From positions 1 through 64,000 of the forward strand of contig CALUWA010000002.1 in the NCBI GenBank assembly GCA_944324365.1: a stretch of 64,000 bases of DNA, given 5' to 3'. This DNA comes from Candidatus Gastranaerophilales bacterium. Lineage in GTDB: Bacteria > Cyanobacteriota > Vampirovibrionia > Gastranaerophilales > Gastranaerophilaceae. The notes below the pieces were generated by a model that saw nothing but the letters and a program-made list of their open reading frames with translations, made no database searches and had not been told where the DNA came from. A program made the translations under genes and the position numbers. The first letter of the stretch is position 1. Each line of letters begins with the position of its first letter. Of this stretch, positions 25,981-36,200 are shown piece by piece.

Positions 25981-26820
25981 ATGGGGTACAATCTATATAT
26001 GACATCAGAAGAACATTTATATTCAGATATTCCGCCAACAAAGTTGAGGAACAAGGAGGAGAAGTTTACGCCGGCAAAGACCAGCCGTTTTTGGCTTATG
26101 GTTGCCAGTTTGTTTTTCTTTAATATGGTTCAGAACAGATTCTACGCATTTAGATATAAAGGTGATGAAGGGGTTCTGGAAAAAGGTGTACCGACTATTC
26201 TCTATGCTCCGCACAGCAATTGGTGGGATGGAAGTGTATTATATAATGTAACACACAGAATTTTTCATAAAGAAATCAGGCTGATGATTGAAGAATTAAA
26301 CAGATTCCCGCTTTTACGCCGCGGCGGAGCTTATTCTGTGTGTAAAAAATCTCCGCAATCTGCAATGAAAGCTTTGCAGTATTCAGTTGATGTTGTCGGT
26401 GATTTAAAAAATATGTTGTGCATATTCCCTCAGGGGATTATCAGGCCGCCTCACTACAGACCAATGGTATTCCAGACGGGGCTGGCTTATATAGCACAAA
26501 AGTCTGTTGCAAGATACGGGAAAGTAAATCTGGTTCCGGTTGCCCTTGATTACTGTTTCTTTAGAGATAACAGACCTGAAGTTATTGCTACGTTCGGAGA
26601 AAAATTAACTCTTACAAAAGAGAATATAATTAAAGATAGAAAAGAATTAACACATTTGTTTGAGCGTGAGTTAGTAAAAACATGTGATCAGCAGTTTTAC
26701 GATATTTCGCATGGTGATATTGAAGATTATAAAATTCTGTTTAAGCAGCATTTGAAATGGTATCGCCGTATTGAACAGCGTTTAAAAAGAATTGATATTC
26801 CGCCTGTTGCAGATGTATAA
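25981..26820 (+). CDS. Lysophospholipid acyltransferase (PlsC family)
   Basis: 279 residues. Acyltransferase block I is APHSNWWDGS (HX4D, about residue 78-83), the middle block RRGGAYSVCKKSP, block III FPQGIIRPP (FPEG variant with Gln), and block IV PVALDY. One hydrophobic segment near residue 40 would hold it to the membrane. It probably transfers an acyl chain to lysophosphatidic acid or another lipid. The start may instead be the in-frame ATG at 25999. The HIT gene follows in the same direction after 12 bp. Confidence 0.85.
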   Translation: MGYNLYMTSEEHLYSDIPPTKLRNKEEKFTPAKTSRFWLMVASLFFFNMVQNRFYAFRYKGDEGVLEKGVPTILYAPHSNWWDGSVLYNVTHRIFHKEIRLMIEELNRFPLLRRGGAYSVCKKSPQSAMKALQYSVDVVGDLKNMLCIFPQGIIRPPHYRPMVFQTGLAYIAQKSVARYGKVNLVPVALDYCFFRDNRPEVIATFGEKLTLTKENIIKDRKELTHLFERELVKTCDQQFYDISHGDIEDYKILFKQHLKWYRRIEQRLKRIDIPPVADV

Positions 26821-26832
26821 AGGAGTATTTTT

Positions 26833-27144
26833 ATGGACGAAAATTGCATTTTTTGTAAAATTATAAGAGGGGATTTTAATACTGAGTTCGTTTATGAAAA
26901 CGAGCATTTAGTTGTATTTAAAGATATTAATCCAAAAGCTCCGGTACATTTGCTGGTTGTTCCGCGTTTGCATGTTGCATCCCTTAACGAACTTGACGAT
27001 AAAGATTTGTTAGGCGAATTAATGCTTGGGGTAAAAGAAGCAGCAAAAAGAGCCGGATTAAAATCTTACAGAACCCAGATTAATACAGGCAAAGAAGCCG
27101 GGCAGGAAGTTTTCCATCTGCATATACATGTTTTAGGAAAGTAG
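26833..27144 (+). CDS. HIT-family nucleotide-binding protein (HinT-like)
   Basis: 103 residues, starting CIFCKIIRGD as in bacterial HinT, with the histidine triad HLHIHVLG at the C-terminus (about residues 95-102). It hydrolyses adenosine phosphoramidates or aminoacyl-AMP in known members. It ends immediately after the triad, a little shorter than usual. AAAGGAG precedes the ATG. It overlaps the convergent gene at 27133 by 12 bp. Confidence 0.94.
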   Translation: MDENCIFCKIIRGDFNTEFVYENEHLVVFKDINPKAPVHLLVVPRLHVASLNELDDKDLLGELMLGVKEAAKRAGLKSYRTQINTGKEAGQEVFHLHIHVLGK

Positions 27145-27870
27145 TTTTGTAAAATATTCCACTGCCGCATCTGCGCGCACAAAGCTGACTTGCGGAAACT
27201 TTTGCTGCAAATCTTTAATTATGCTATAGTAAGCATCATTTACAATAACGTGCTTTATTCCGCTTTCTTCAATTAATTTGGAAGGTTCGCCGACAACAAT
27301 AAATGAGCCGTCACGGTAGGCATGCCCTCCGCCGGTTCCCAAACCCGCTCCTGCTCCCGCACTGTTTTTTACAACCAGCGGCGCGGTGTAAAACGGTTTG
27401 TTTTTATCAATGCCTTTTGAAAGCAATGTGTTTAATTGCTTGAGCTGGTCTGCCACACCTATTTTTGCAAGTCCGTGGGCATCAAATTTTGATCCGATTT
27501 CAGGCGGGAGATTATTCAAAAATACAAATGCGTCATAATTTACGTCTGTCGGAATTTTTACATTCGGAAATGCTTTTTTGTACAAAAGCTGCAGTTCTTC
27601 ATCGGTAAAACCTTTTGAAGATGAAAGCTTTCTGTATCTGGACAAGATTTGCGGGTAATTGTCATCATCAAGAATACGACAGACAGTCTTTAGTTTTTTC
27701 CCTTCAAATATTTGTAATTCGGATATTTTGTTTTCCGGAACTGCTTCTAATATATAAGGATTTTTAAGGCTGAATTTCCCTTTTAACGGCATTGTACTTT
27801 TCCCGCTTTGCGTAATCGGGTATGCACGCTTTACAGCATTAAATAATTTAATTCCTAATTTTATAACCAT
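27133..27870 (-). CDS. Unknown 245-aa protein
   Basis: No recognised family. It begins MVIKLGIKLFNAVKRAYPIT. The middle is charged and helical. A Gly-rich loop, NSAGAGAGLGTGGGHAYRDG (about residues 165-184), is followed by FIVVGEP and a C-terminal alpha/beta segment. No signal peptide. The 3' end overlaps the HIT gene by 12 bp; the 5' end is divergent from speE. Confidence 0.65.
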   Translation of the reverse strand: MVIKLGIKLFNAVKRAYPITQSGKSTMPLKGKFSLKNPYILEAVPENKISELQIFEGKKLKTVCRILDDDNYPQILSRYRKLSSSKGFTDEELQLLYKKAFPNVKIPTDVNYDAFVFLNNLPPEIGSKFDAHGLAKIGVADQLKQLNTLLSKGIDKNKPFYTAPLVVKNSAGAGAGLGTGGGHAYRDGSFIVVGEPSKLIEESGIKHVIVNDAYYSIIKDLQQKFPQVSFVRADAAVEYFTKLLS

Positions 27871-27956
27871 TTTTCCCCTATATGTAGTTAAAAAATTTTT
27901 ATTTAAAAAAATTGCTATTTATGCTACAATTTTTTACAAGACAAAGGAGAGATTAA

Positions 27957-28808
27957 ATGAAAAACGGAATAGAAAACGGATATTATCACGAAATTACCCC
28001 ATCAGGTTTTGGTATTGCTATAAAAGCCGGAAAAGTTTTGTTTTCGGAACAGTCAGATTTTCAAAAGGTTGAGGTTTTTGAAACCGACAGCACTCTTGGA
28101 AGAGTTTTAACTCTTGATGATTTGATGATGACAACGGAAGGTGACGAGTACCATTACCACGAAATGATTGCACATATTCCGATGATGAACCATAAAAATC
28201 CGGAATCTGTTCTCGTTATAGGCGGCGGCGACGGAGGAACCGTCAGAGAAGTGTTGAAACACAAAACTGTAAAGCGCGTTGTTTTGTGTGAGATTGACGG
28301 CATGGTTATTGATGCCTGCAAAAAATATCTGCCGACGATTTCCTGTGAACTTGACAACCCTAAGGTTGAAATCCTTGTTCAGGATGCTATTGAATATATT
28401 AAAGATAAGAAAAATGAATTTGACATAATTTTAATTGATTCCACAGACCCTATTGGTCCGGGGGAAGGTTTGTTTACAGAAGAATTTTATACAAATATAA
28501 AAAATTCGCTAAAGAAAGACGGGATTATGGTTGCGCAGTCGGAATCTCCTTTTGCACAAAAAGACTCCGTAAAGAAAATGTATAATCTTTTGAAAAGAGT
28601 ATTTCCGGTTTGTGAAACATACACTTCAAATATCCCGACATATCCGGGCGGATATTGGGCTTGGGCTTTTTGCTCAGAGGATGTAAAGCCGCTTTCTTAT
28701 ATCAATGAAGAAAGATGTGCAGAGATTACAAAGACGTGTAAAATATATAATAAAGAATATCATATGGCACGTTTTGCACTGCCTAACTATTTGAAAGAAT
28801 TACTGTAA
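27957..28808 (+). CDS. speE: Spermidine synthase (polyamine aminopropyltransferase)
   Basis: Transfers the aminopropyl group of decarboxylated SAM to putrescine. 283 residues. Family signatures: LDDLMMTTEGDEYHYHEM, VLVIGGGDGGTVREVL (nucleotide-binding GGGDGG, about residue 83), and IDSTDPIGPG (catalytic-loop Asp). AAAGGAGA precedes the ATG. No speD is visible in the window. Confidence 0.95.
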   Translation: MKNGIENGYYHEITPSGFGIAIKAGKVLFSEQSDFQKVEVFETDSTLGRVLTLDDLMMTTEGDEYHYHEMIAHIPMMNHKNPESVLVIGGGDGGTVREVLKHKTVKRVVLCEIDGMVIDACKKYLPTISCELDNPKVEILVQDAIEYIKDKKNEFDIILIDSTDPIGPGEGLFTEEFYTNIKNSLKKDGIMVAQSESPFAQKDSVKKMYNLLKRVFPVCETYTSNIPTYPGGYWAWAFCSEDVKPLSYINEERCAEITKTCKIYNKEYHMARFALPNYLKELL

Positions 28809-28824
28809 AAAGATAGGGAATGTT

Positions 28825-30192
28825 ATGTCTATAATTATAATGATTTTGCTGCTCAGCGTGTTAATACTTGTCCATGAGGCAGGACATTTTCTCGCTGCAA
28901 AAATGTTTAAGATGAGAGTTGCAAGGTTCGGGTTCGGGCTTCCTATCGGGCCTACTTTGTGGAGAAAACAGTTCGGCGATTTGGAAGTTTTGGTTCATGC
29001 ATTTTTGCTTGGCGGCTATGTGGCATTCCCTGATGATGATAAAGAATTGGATTTACCTGCGGATTCTCCGGACAGGTTTATGAATAGACCTATTTACCAA
29101 AGACTTGTTGTTGTATCGGCAGGTGTTTTTGCAAACGTTGTCTGTGCATTTGTTTTTGTTGTGTTGACAGCATTTTTGTGGGGGCAGATGCCTTCTGGAA
29201 ATTATAATATCTTTGTAAATGATATTGTAGCTCCGAAAGAAGAATCCATATGGCAGTCCGGGCTGCAAAAAGGAGACAGAATCGTCGAAATTAACGGTTC
29301 TAAAATCACAACTCCAAATGCTGTTATAACTTATGTTCAGTTGAGCAAAGAATTTGACGGAAAAGTTGAAGAATCGGAAGTTAACAGTAATTACGATAAA
29401 TTAAAGGCCATAAATCCCGCATTTACCCGGGATGAAATTATTCCGAAAGATGTTATTATAAAACTTCCGGCACAGACTCCGGAAGCTGCAGTCTCTTTGA
29501 ACGATAACGTATTAAAGGGATACGAAAAGTATAAAGATACAAGATTAAATTTGAATGATGCCCAAAAATCTCTTAGGGAAAAAGTTAAAAATAAATCTTA
29601 TATTGTATCGGACGGGGTGTTTACCTTGAATGATTTAGCTTATGCGCTGACTGACAATGTTCGTCCGGTTAATATGGTAGTAGAACGCGGCGGCAAAATG
29701 ATAACTCTCAATCCGATTTATCCTAACAGCAAAGGTGTTATGGGAATTCAAATGACAGTCCGCGAGGTTGTTATTCCGACTAAAGGATTTAAGGCCGTAA
29801 TGCTTACAAGCTGCAAGTACTTATACGAACAGACAGCTCTGCTTTTGTTTGGGTTGTATCAGATTTTTGCCGGGAAAATTCCGGTAAGTGACTTGCACGG
29901 TATTATTGCAATTACGAAAGTTGGCGGAGATGTTATAAATTCAAGCGGAATTTTTTCAGGGCTGCTTTTAACGGCGATTATTTCTCTTGATTTGGCTATT
30001 GTAAACTTCCTGCCTATTCCGGCACTTGACGGCGGGCATGTATTGTTTTTAATAATAGAAAAAATCCGCGGCAAAAGATTAAGCGAAGAAACTGTTGATA
30101 AAATAGGAACATTCTGTTTCTTGCTTCTGATTGCGCTTATGATATTGGTATGTTTCAATGATATTTATGCATTGATAACGCAGAAGCTCTAG
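28825..30192 (+). CDS. rseP: Site-2 intramembrane metalloprotease (RseP family)
   Basis: 455-residue inner-membrane protease. The HEAGH zinc motif is in the first transmembrane segment (about residue 17-21), a PDZ domain follows around residues 145-300 (GLQKGDRIVEINGSKI), and the third conserved motif is NFLPIPALDGGH (about residue 394-405). It is expected to cleave a membrane-bound anti-sigma factor or signal-peptide remnants. The PDZ region contains an extra stretch of roughly 60 residues. Follows speE by 16 bp; overlaps the opposite gene at 30189 by 4 bp. Confidence 0.93.
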   Translation: MSIIIMILLLSVLILVHEAGHFLAAKMFKMRVARFGFGLPIGPTLWRKQFGDLEVLVHAFLLGGYVAFPDDDKELDLPADSPDRFMNRPIYQRLVVVSAGVFANVVCAFVFVVLTAFLWGQMPSGNYNIFVNDIVAPKEESIWQSGLQKGDRIVEINGSKITTPNAVITYVQLSKEFDGKVEESEVNSNYDKLKAINPAFTRDEIIPKDVIIKLPAQTPEAAVSLNDNVLKGYEKYKDTRLNLNDAQKSLREKVKNKSYIVSDGVFTLNDLAYALTDNVRPVNMVVERGGKMITLNPIYPNSKGVMGIQMTVREVVIPTKGFKAVMLTSCKYLYEQTALLLFGLYQIFAGKIPVSDLHGIIAITKVGGDVINSSGIFSGLLLTAIISLDLAIVNFLPIPALDGGHVLFLIIEKIRGKRLSEETVDKIGTFCFLLLIALMILVCFNDIYALITQKL

Positions 30193-30542
30193 AATTTTTG
30201 GGCTTTTTTAAGAGCTGAACATAAGAACTTAATCGGATTTGTAAGCCCGATACGGTCAAGAAATGTCTGCTTTGACGAAGTTGTCGTAAGAAGTTCGCCG
30301 TTTCTGAGGATTGCCGCATACATTTCTTTGTTTTTATTTGATGCACTTACTTTTACATCAAAATCAGACTCGTATGCTTTTTTCAAAAATGTATCATACT
30401 TATTTAAAGCATTTAATCTTGTTTTTTCCGGCAAACGGTTAAGTCTTTTATAAAGCATTTCGTTTGCAGCTTTTGAAAAATTTATTGAGCCTTGAAATGC
30501 CGGGGTATTTTTACACTGTGAATTGATATTTAATGTATTCAT
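30189..30542 (-). CDS. Unknown 117-aa protein with N-terminal AFQGSINF segment
   Basis: Helical, basic, soluble-looking protein; not recognised. The first 25 residues (…NTPAFQGSINFSK) look like a disordered N-terminal extension with an aromatic-Gly word, similar in style to the SFTS-starting proteins at 19178 and 60895. AGGAGAA lies upstream of the ATG. Convergent with rseP. Confidence 0.6.
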   Translation of the reverse strand: MNTLNINSQCKNTPAFQGSINFSKAANEMLYKRLNRLPEKTRLNALNKYDTFLKKAYESDFDVKVSASNKNKEMYAAILRNGELLTTTSSKQTFLDRIGLTNPIKFLCSALKKAQKF

Positions 30543-30599
30543 GGGTTCTCCTGTATATTTATTTTATACAATTATAAATCCTGTGAAAAAAAATATTTG

Positions 30600-31400
30600 C
30601 TATAAATTTTCAATTATTTTTAAAATAAGCTTTTTAAATCCTGTTTTTGCTTTTGTAGTTGTTTCAATAACTTCTTCGTGCGAAAGTTTTATGCCGCCGG
30701 TACTGCTTGCAGCATTTGAGATACAGCTTATTCCAAGCACATTAAGTCCGCAGTAATTTGCAACAATTGCCTCCGGAACTGTTGACATTCCGACCGCATC
30801 AGCTCCGATTAATCTTGCCATTCTTATTTCTGCCGGAGTTTCGTAACTCGGCCCGGAATTTGCGAGGTATACTCCTTTCTGAAGTTTTATTCCGAGTTCT
30901 TTGGCGCGGTCTTCAGCAAGATTTATCAGTTTTGTTTTATATATTTCTGTCATATCCGGAAAACGTTCGCCGAGGGTGTCGTCATTTTCTCCGATAAGAG
31001 GATTTTGACCCATAAAGTTTATGTGATCGGTAATTAACATCAAATCTCCGGGAGTGAAACTTTCATTAACGGCTCCTGCGGCGTTTGTTAATATTAGAGT
31101 TTTTACACCAAGTTGTTTCATAACTTTTACAGGGTAGGTAATATCTTTTAAGGAATGCCCTTCATAAAAATGGTTTCGGCCCTGCATCATAACTACCTGT
31201 TTCCCGCTGATATTTGAAAAAACAAGCCTGCCTTTATGGCCTTTTACGGTTGATTTTATAAATCCCGGAATTTCAACATACGGTATTGCGGTGTCGCAAT
31301 GCTCATCAGCAAGTTCTCCTAATCCCGAGCCTAAGATAATACCTATTTGCGGTGTAAAATCCCCTATCTTGTTTTTAATATATTCCACTGAATTTTCCAT
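30600..31400 (-). CDS. punA: Purine nucleoside phosphorylase
   Basis: 266 residues from the ATG at 31400 (AAGGGGG upstream); the longer frame starts inside the terminator at 31424. Signatures: GIILGSGLGELAD, GRNHFYEGH, LILTNAAGAVNESFTPGDLMLITDHINF, and GPSYETPAEIRM. Trimeric PNP of the PNP/MTAP type, which cleaves inosine/guanosine with phosphate for purine salvage. MTA phosphorylase is the alternative. Confidence 0.94.
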   Translation of the reverse strand: MENSVEYIKNKIGDFTPQIGIILGSGLGELADEHCDTAIPYVEIPGFIKSTVKGHKGRLVFSNISGKQVVMMQGRNHFYEGHSLKDITYPVKVMKQLGVKTLILTNAAGAVNESFTPGDLMLITDHINFMGQNPLIGENDDTLGERFPDMTEIYKTKLINLAEDRAKELGIKLQKGVYLANSGPSYETPAEIRMARLIGADAVGMSTVPEAIVANYCGLNVLGISCISNAASSTGGIKLSHEEVIETTTKAKTGFKKLILKIIENL

Positions 31401-31423
31401 ATAAACCCCCTTAGATACACACA

Positions 31424-31462
31424 AAAAGACACAAGAACCCGTTATCAACCCTTGTGTCTTTT
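31424..31462 (-). terminator. Terminator after the omega-like gene
   Basis: Twelve-base-pair stem AAAAGACACAAG/CTTGTGTCTTTT, T-rich on both sides. It lies between the gene at 31471 and punA, only 24 nt before the punA start, so punA may depend on read-through. Confidence 0.75.
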
Positions 31463-31470
31463 ATATGAAT

Positions 31471-31710
31471 TTATCCAACCAATCTGTTATCGTCAGCTTC
31501 GGAAGCTTTAACCATAATAGCATGTTCTACAGGATTTTCTCTTGTGTATCCTGTATCAAAATTTTCTTCAAAAGCGTATTCATCGTGAGCTTTTTTTGCT
31601 TGATTTTCATCAACAAGCTTTTTAGCAAGTTCTGCAATTTCATAAACCAGCTGATATCTGTTATCAGTGTTTTCATTTAATTCCCATGCTACTTTTATTA
31701 TCTGCTCCAT
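31471..31710 (-). CDS. rpoZ: Probable RNA polymerase omega subunit
   Basis: 79 residues from the ATG at 31710 (GAGG 6 nt upstream). It contains NRYQLVYEIAELAKKLVDE, close to the omega core (NRY-LV-xAAxRARxL), and PVEHAIMVKASE, like the omega PVxxAixEI segment. Omega stabilises the beta-prime subunit. Size fits (75-110 aa). The middle 25 acidic residues do not match, so a lineage-specific form or an unrelated small protein remains possible. Confidence 0.6.
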   Translation of the reverse strand: MEQIIKVAWELNENTDNRYQLVYEIAELAKKLVDENQAKKAHDEYAFEENFDTGYTRENPVEHAIMVKASEADDNRLVG

Positions 31711-31807
31711 TGTAAACCTCACATTTCTACTTCTTTGTTAATCATATAATATAAAAATTTTTTTCGCAAGTGGTAAAATATATTTGTGTTTATGTAATAA
31801 TGTTTGT

Positions 31808-32509
31808 ATGGGTGCAAGAGGGAAAATTCGTTTATATATTTTTTTAGAGGTGCTCGTATGGCTGTTGGTTATAATAGTGGGTGTAAGTGCATTTCGTTAT
31901 AATAATATAAAAAAGCAGCGCGAACTAAAGAGTCACCAGATATTTTTGCAGGATGTAGACGGATTGATTGTCGGCTCTCCGGTCAGGATGATGGGAGTGC
32001 CTATTGGATATATAAGCACTGTTAAGATTGTTCAGGATCACGTATATGTTAAATTTGTGCTGACAGAAAAAGATTTTACCTTGCCTAAAGGGATAATTGC
32101 TACTGTTGAGTTTAACGGGATGGGCGGCTCAAAGTCTTTGGAATTGTATCCTCCGGATGAGGTTTCAAAAGCTTCAGGAAATCTTATTGCAATAAAACCG
32201 ACAAATCGTCTTGGGGCAGCTATAGGTTTGCTGGACGATATGTTTGAAAAACTGGGCTCTATTCTTGTAAGATGTCAGGTGTTTAGTGACGGATTAGCAG
32301 AAATTTTGCCGCATGGCACAGAAGTTCCGAAAGATCCTGTTTTGGAAGCTTCCAACTCTGTAAATCAAGCTGCAAATATTATAGATATTTTAAATAAAAG
32401 AAGGATTGATATAAAAAATAAAGTGAGAGGGATGTCAAATGAATCCAGAAAAAATAAGAGTGATAGAAAATCCGGTGGTACTCCAGAATCTTTGTACAAT
32501 GAGGAATAA
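31808..32509 (+). CDS. MCE/MlaD-family lipid-transport protein
   Basis: 233 residues from the ATG at 31808; no good ribosome site is seen. One N-terminal transmembrane helix (LYIFLEVLVWLLVIIVGVSA), then one MCE domain: VDGLIVGSPVRMMGVPIGYI and the LPKGIIATVEFNGMGGSKSLEL segment. Such proteins form periplasmic rings carrying phospholipid between membranes. No MlaE/MlaF permease or ATPase gene is adjacent. The last 71 bp overlap the start of upp in another frame, so the C-terminal tail may be poorly conserved. Confidence 0.88.
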   Translation: MGARGKIRLYIFLEVLVWLLVIIVGVSAFRYNNIKKQRELKSHQIFLQDVDGLIVGSPVRMMGVPIGYISTVKIVQDHVYVKFVLTEKDFTLPKGIIATVEFNGMGGSKSLELYPPDEVSKASGNLIAIKPTNRLGAAIGLLDDMFEKLGSILVRCQVFSDGLAEILPHGTEVPKDPVLEASNSVNQAANIIDILNKRRIDIKNKVRGMSNESRKNKSDRKSGGTPESLYNEE

Positions 32510-33089
32510 AGATACTGACAGCCAGGGGGTAAGGATTGCGACAAGAAAAATCACAAGATGTCTTTTGTATGAAGCTGCAAAGTCGCTTCCGCTTGTGGAA
32601 AAAGATGTTACAACTCCATTAACTACGTTTAAGGCAAAAACAATCGACCCTGATATAAATTTGATTATATCTCCGATTTTAAGAGCAGGACTTATTTTTA
32701 CTGACGAAGCAATAGATATCCTTCCGCAGGCTTGTATCCGCCATATTGGTATGTACAGGGATGAAAAAACTTTAAAACCCATCTGGTATTACAATAAAGT
32801 TCCTATGGAAGCCCCTAATCCTGAAAAGTTTTATGTGTTTATTACGGATCCGATGCTTGCGACGGGCAATTCGCTTCTAGAAGCAATAAAATTGTATGCT
32901 GATAAAGGTATTCCGATTGAAAATATAAAATGTATTTGTATTATTGCAGCTCCGGAAGGATTGGAAAATATTCACAAACACTATCCTGATATTGAAATTA
33001 TAACAGCGGCTGTGGATGAAAAATTAAATGATAAAGGATATATTGTGCCTGGCATGGGAGATGCCGGCGACAGAATTTTCAACACATAG
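32439..33089 (+). CDS. upp: Uracil phosphoribosyltransferase
   Basis: 216 residues. Makes UMP from uracil and PRPP. The PRPP loop is VFITDPMLATGNSLLEA (about residue 129-145), the uracil-binding end YIVPGMGDAGDRIFNT at the C-terminus, and ISPILRAGLIF in the middle. AGAGGG precedes the ATG at 32439. The full-length match to the family N-terminus confirms that the gene really starts inside the MCE gene. Confidence 0.95.
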   Translation: MNPEKIRVIENPVVLQNLCTMRNKDTDSQGVRIATRKITRCLLYEAAKSLPLVEKDVTTPLTTFKAKTIDPDINLIISPILRAGLIFTDEAIDILPQACIRHIGMYRDEKTLKPIWYYNKVPMEAPNPEKFYVFITDPMLATGNSLLEAIKLYADKGIPIENIKCICIIAAPEGLENIHKHYPDIEIITAAVDEKLNDKGYIVPGMGDAGDRIFNT

Positions 33090-33187
33090 TGCCTGAGGCT
33101 TGTATTTTTTGATTAAAATGTAAGCCGGAAAAGAAGATTATGCCGCCAGGTATGCAATTGCAGATATTTGCAAAATTATTATAAGAT

Positions 33188-33217
33188 AAAGCCCCCTTAA
33201 GACTTAAGAGGGCTTTT
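33188..33217. terminator. Bidirectional terminator
   Basis: Stem AAAGCCC...GGGCTTT with inner CTTAA/TTAAG pairs and loop GAC, between upp and the convergent 1000-residue gene. Confidence 0.8.
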
Positions 33218-33256
33218 GTATTATGGATTGATTGGATTTTGTGTTTAGTGAGAAGT

Positions 33257-36200
33257 TTAGATTTGATCAAGCGGATGTTTTGCGTTCCATTCTGCTCGTA
33301 TTCTTGCCTGTTCGGCGTTGTGATTCTGGCAGATTTTGTCGGCCTGTGCTTTGTCGGAACCTTCATAAAGTTTGTTTCCGCAAGCATCAGTTACGACATA
33401 GTGTCCGCTCATTGTTGTTGAAACTTGTGCTGTATTTTTGCCTTGTTTTGCGATAGAGTTCATTGTATAATCAACTCTGTCTACTTCCGCATCAGGATCA
33501 TATTTGTATTTACCGTCAAGAATTGTATCAGGCAGCCAGTATGCGTCTTTCCAGGTTTCACCATTTACTTCAATATGTGGTGTTACTGTTTTGCCGTTAA
33601 TTGCACCGCTTTCAGGTAAGCCCATTAAACGGCGGATTTCACGTCTTGCTGCTATGGCATCTCTGTTATTTGTAATATGATATTTTGCTCTGATAACTTC
33701 ATCAAGTGTTTCACCATTTGCTCTGTTACCGCCTTTATATGTTGCTTTAAGTTTATATGGATGATTTTCTATTTTGACTTCAGTTTCTTGTTCTCCGCCA
33801 TCAACTTCTGCCGGACAAAGTTCCGGAGCAACTGCAGTTTCAACTTCAAGTTCAGCTACTGCATCTGGTTCGGCTTTAACTTCATAGCCTACGTTTGATC
33901 TGTATTTATCAGCAACCGTTTCGTCGTTAGCATAGTCTGCATCTGTTTTCTTTTTGAACAGGTAACTGACAGCTTTAAAGCCAGCTCCGGAGATTGCACC
34001 GGCTGCAGCACCTTTCAGGATATTGATTGGTTCAAATTTTGGACGAGTTTGACCTGAATACGGAACTTCACGTTCATCTTCATATTCTACGCTAACTTCT
34101 TCTTGGTATTCATAAGTTACATCTTTTTTATAATTATCGGTCCATTCAACTTCTGCTGAACCTTTACCGTGTCCAATACCGGTACCTGTACCGTGCCCAA
34201 CACCAGTACCTGTACCATGTCCGATACCTGTCCCTGTTCCGTGTCCAATGCCGGTGCCTGTACCTGTACCTGTACCTGTTAATGTTACAGGTGTTTCCGT
34301 AACTTGGTGCCCTGTGGTCATATATGTACCTGTCAAAGGATCATATTCTTGTTGGATACTTTCATATCTGTTGTACCCTGTTCCTGTAACTTCGCCGGTA
34401 ATATCGCCTGTGACAGTTCCGGTAATATCGCCTGAAATTTCACCGGAAATATCGCCTGTAACGGTTCCGGTAATATCACCTGAAATTTCACCGGAAATAT
34501 CACCTGTAACGGTAGTCTTACCGCCTACAGTTCCTTCAACGGTTGTGGTTCCGGTTCCTGATACCGTAGTGTTAACAACACCGCTTACAATACTCAGAAC
34601 TGTTCCTGCATATTTTACGGTAGATAATGATTTGTACAATTCACCGCCGAGGGCTGCAAGACCGCCTGCTCCTGCACCTGCAAGGGCTGCTTTTCCGATT
34701 TCTTTACCTCTCTTTTTGTAGGTATTGTCACCGGCTACCTGAATACCTGCAATTGCAAACATCTGTCGTGCATCGCGTCTTTCTCCGACTGTAGCCGGTT
34801 TTGCTTTTGCTTTTGCACGTTTTTTATCGCTTGATTTTTCAGCTGCTTCTGCGTTTTTGTTAGCGGTTGCAAGCGCTACAAATTCAGAGGTTGATGCATA
34901 ATAATCTGCGTCCTTTGTAGCATCTGTATTAGATTCCTGAGAGTTTGACATTCTCAACATTGCCTGTTTGTAATCTTCACTATCGAATACCCAAGCTTGA
35001 CCGTTTTCATCAGTAAATGTTGGTGTTTCTCCTGCACCCGCTTTGTGGCAGCCAAATTTTTCAGGTTGTCTTTTTATAATTTCCTGGTGCTCTTTTTTCA
35101 AATATGTATTATTTGCGGCAGGATTTTGTTCTTCTGCAGCTTTCATGCTCTTTTTATCCCAGGATACATATGTATTTTTAAAGTTCTGTTCATAAGTATC
35201 CCATTCTAACTGGGCTTCTGCATATTCATGTGCACGCACTTCATCAATATCTTTGATTTTATTTTGGCTGTCTTCTTTTAAATTTGTGATTGTTTTTTGA
35301 AGTTTAGCACGTTCTTTTTCGGTAAGTTTTTTATCTTTAGCTAATTTATCTTCAATTTGTCTGATTTGATGATCGTGTGTAATTTGTTCTTTTATTTCAG
35401 CTCTGGCGAGTTCTCTGATTTGTTTATCAGTCAGTTCGCCTGTTGCATTTGCATCCCCGGAAGCTTGTCCTCTTTCTTGTATAGCTTCTTCTATAGCCAT
35501 CATTTTGCTTAATGCAATAGCCTGTTTTGTACGCTGGTTTACAATTTCCGGATCTTTTACCCCGCGCAGGTCAAATGTTTGGTTTTCCTTTAAGGCGTCA
35601 TTATTTTCAGGATAAAGATCTTTTGGAAATCTTTTTTCGTATTCCAGTTTTAGTTGTTCTAATTCTTTTTGTTCTTCCGGTGTGAGCTGTTTTACGTTTC
35701 CGTTTTCATCCGGAATACCCATTAAGGCAGCAATTCTTTTGTTCTGTTCAAGTGTTTTTTTATCAACTTGAGCACGTTCTTCGTCAGACAAGACTAAATC
35801 GTAATATGCCATCTTATTAACGTTAGGGTTGGCGCGTCCTGCAACGGTTTGTTTATGTTTATCAAGCATAGGACCAAATTCAGTTTCAACAGCTTCATTC
35901 AATCTCTGGTCAAGAGTCAATTCAGCATCTTGAGCTTTGAATTTTGCTTTAATTTCTTCATATCTTTTTTCTTGAGTATCTTTAATCGCCTTGCCATCGT
36001 CATCAACCAACGGTTCGGTTGCTTTTGTAATAGAAAAATCAACACGGTTTTCTTTTGTTTTAACAAGACCTCTTGTACCGACTAATCCTGTTTCAACAAA
36101 GTCATTAGCAGTGACTTCTTTGCCGCTTAATAGTGCCTGTAACTCGTTCTGTGTAATTTCGCCGCTAAGTTTCTTTAAATCCTCTTCTGAGAGTTTATAC

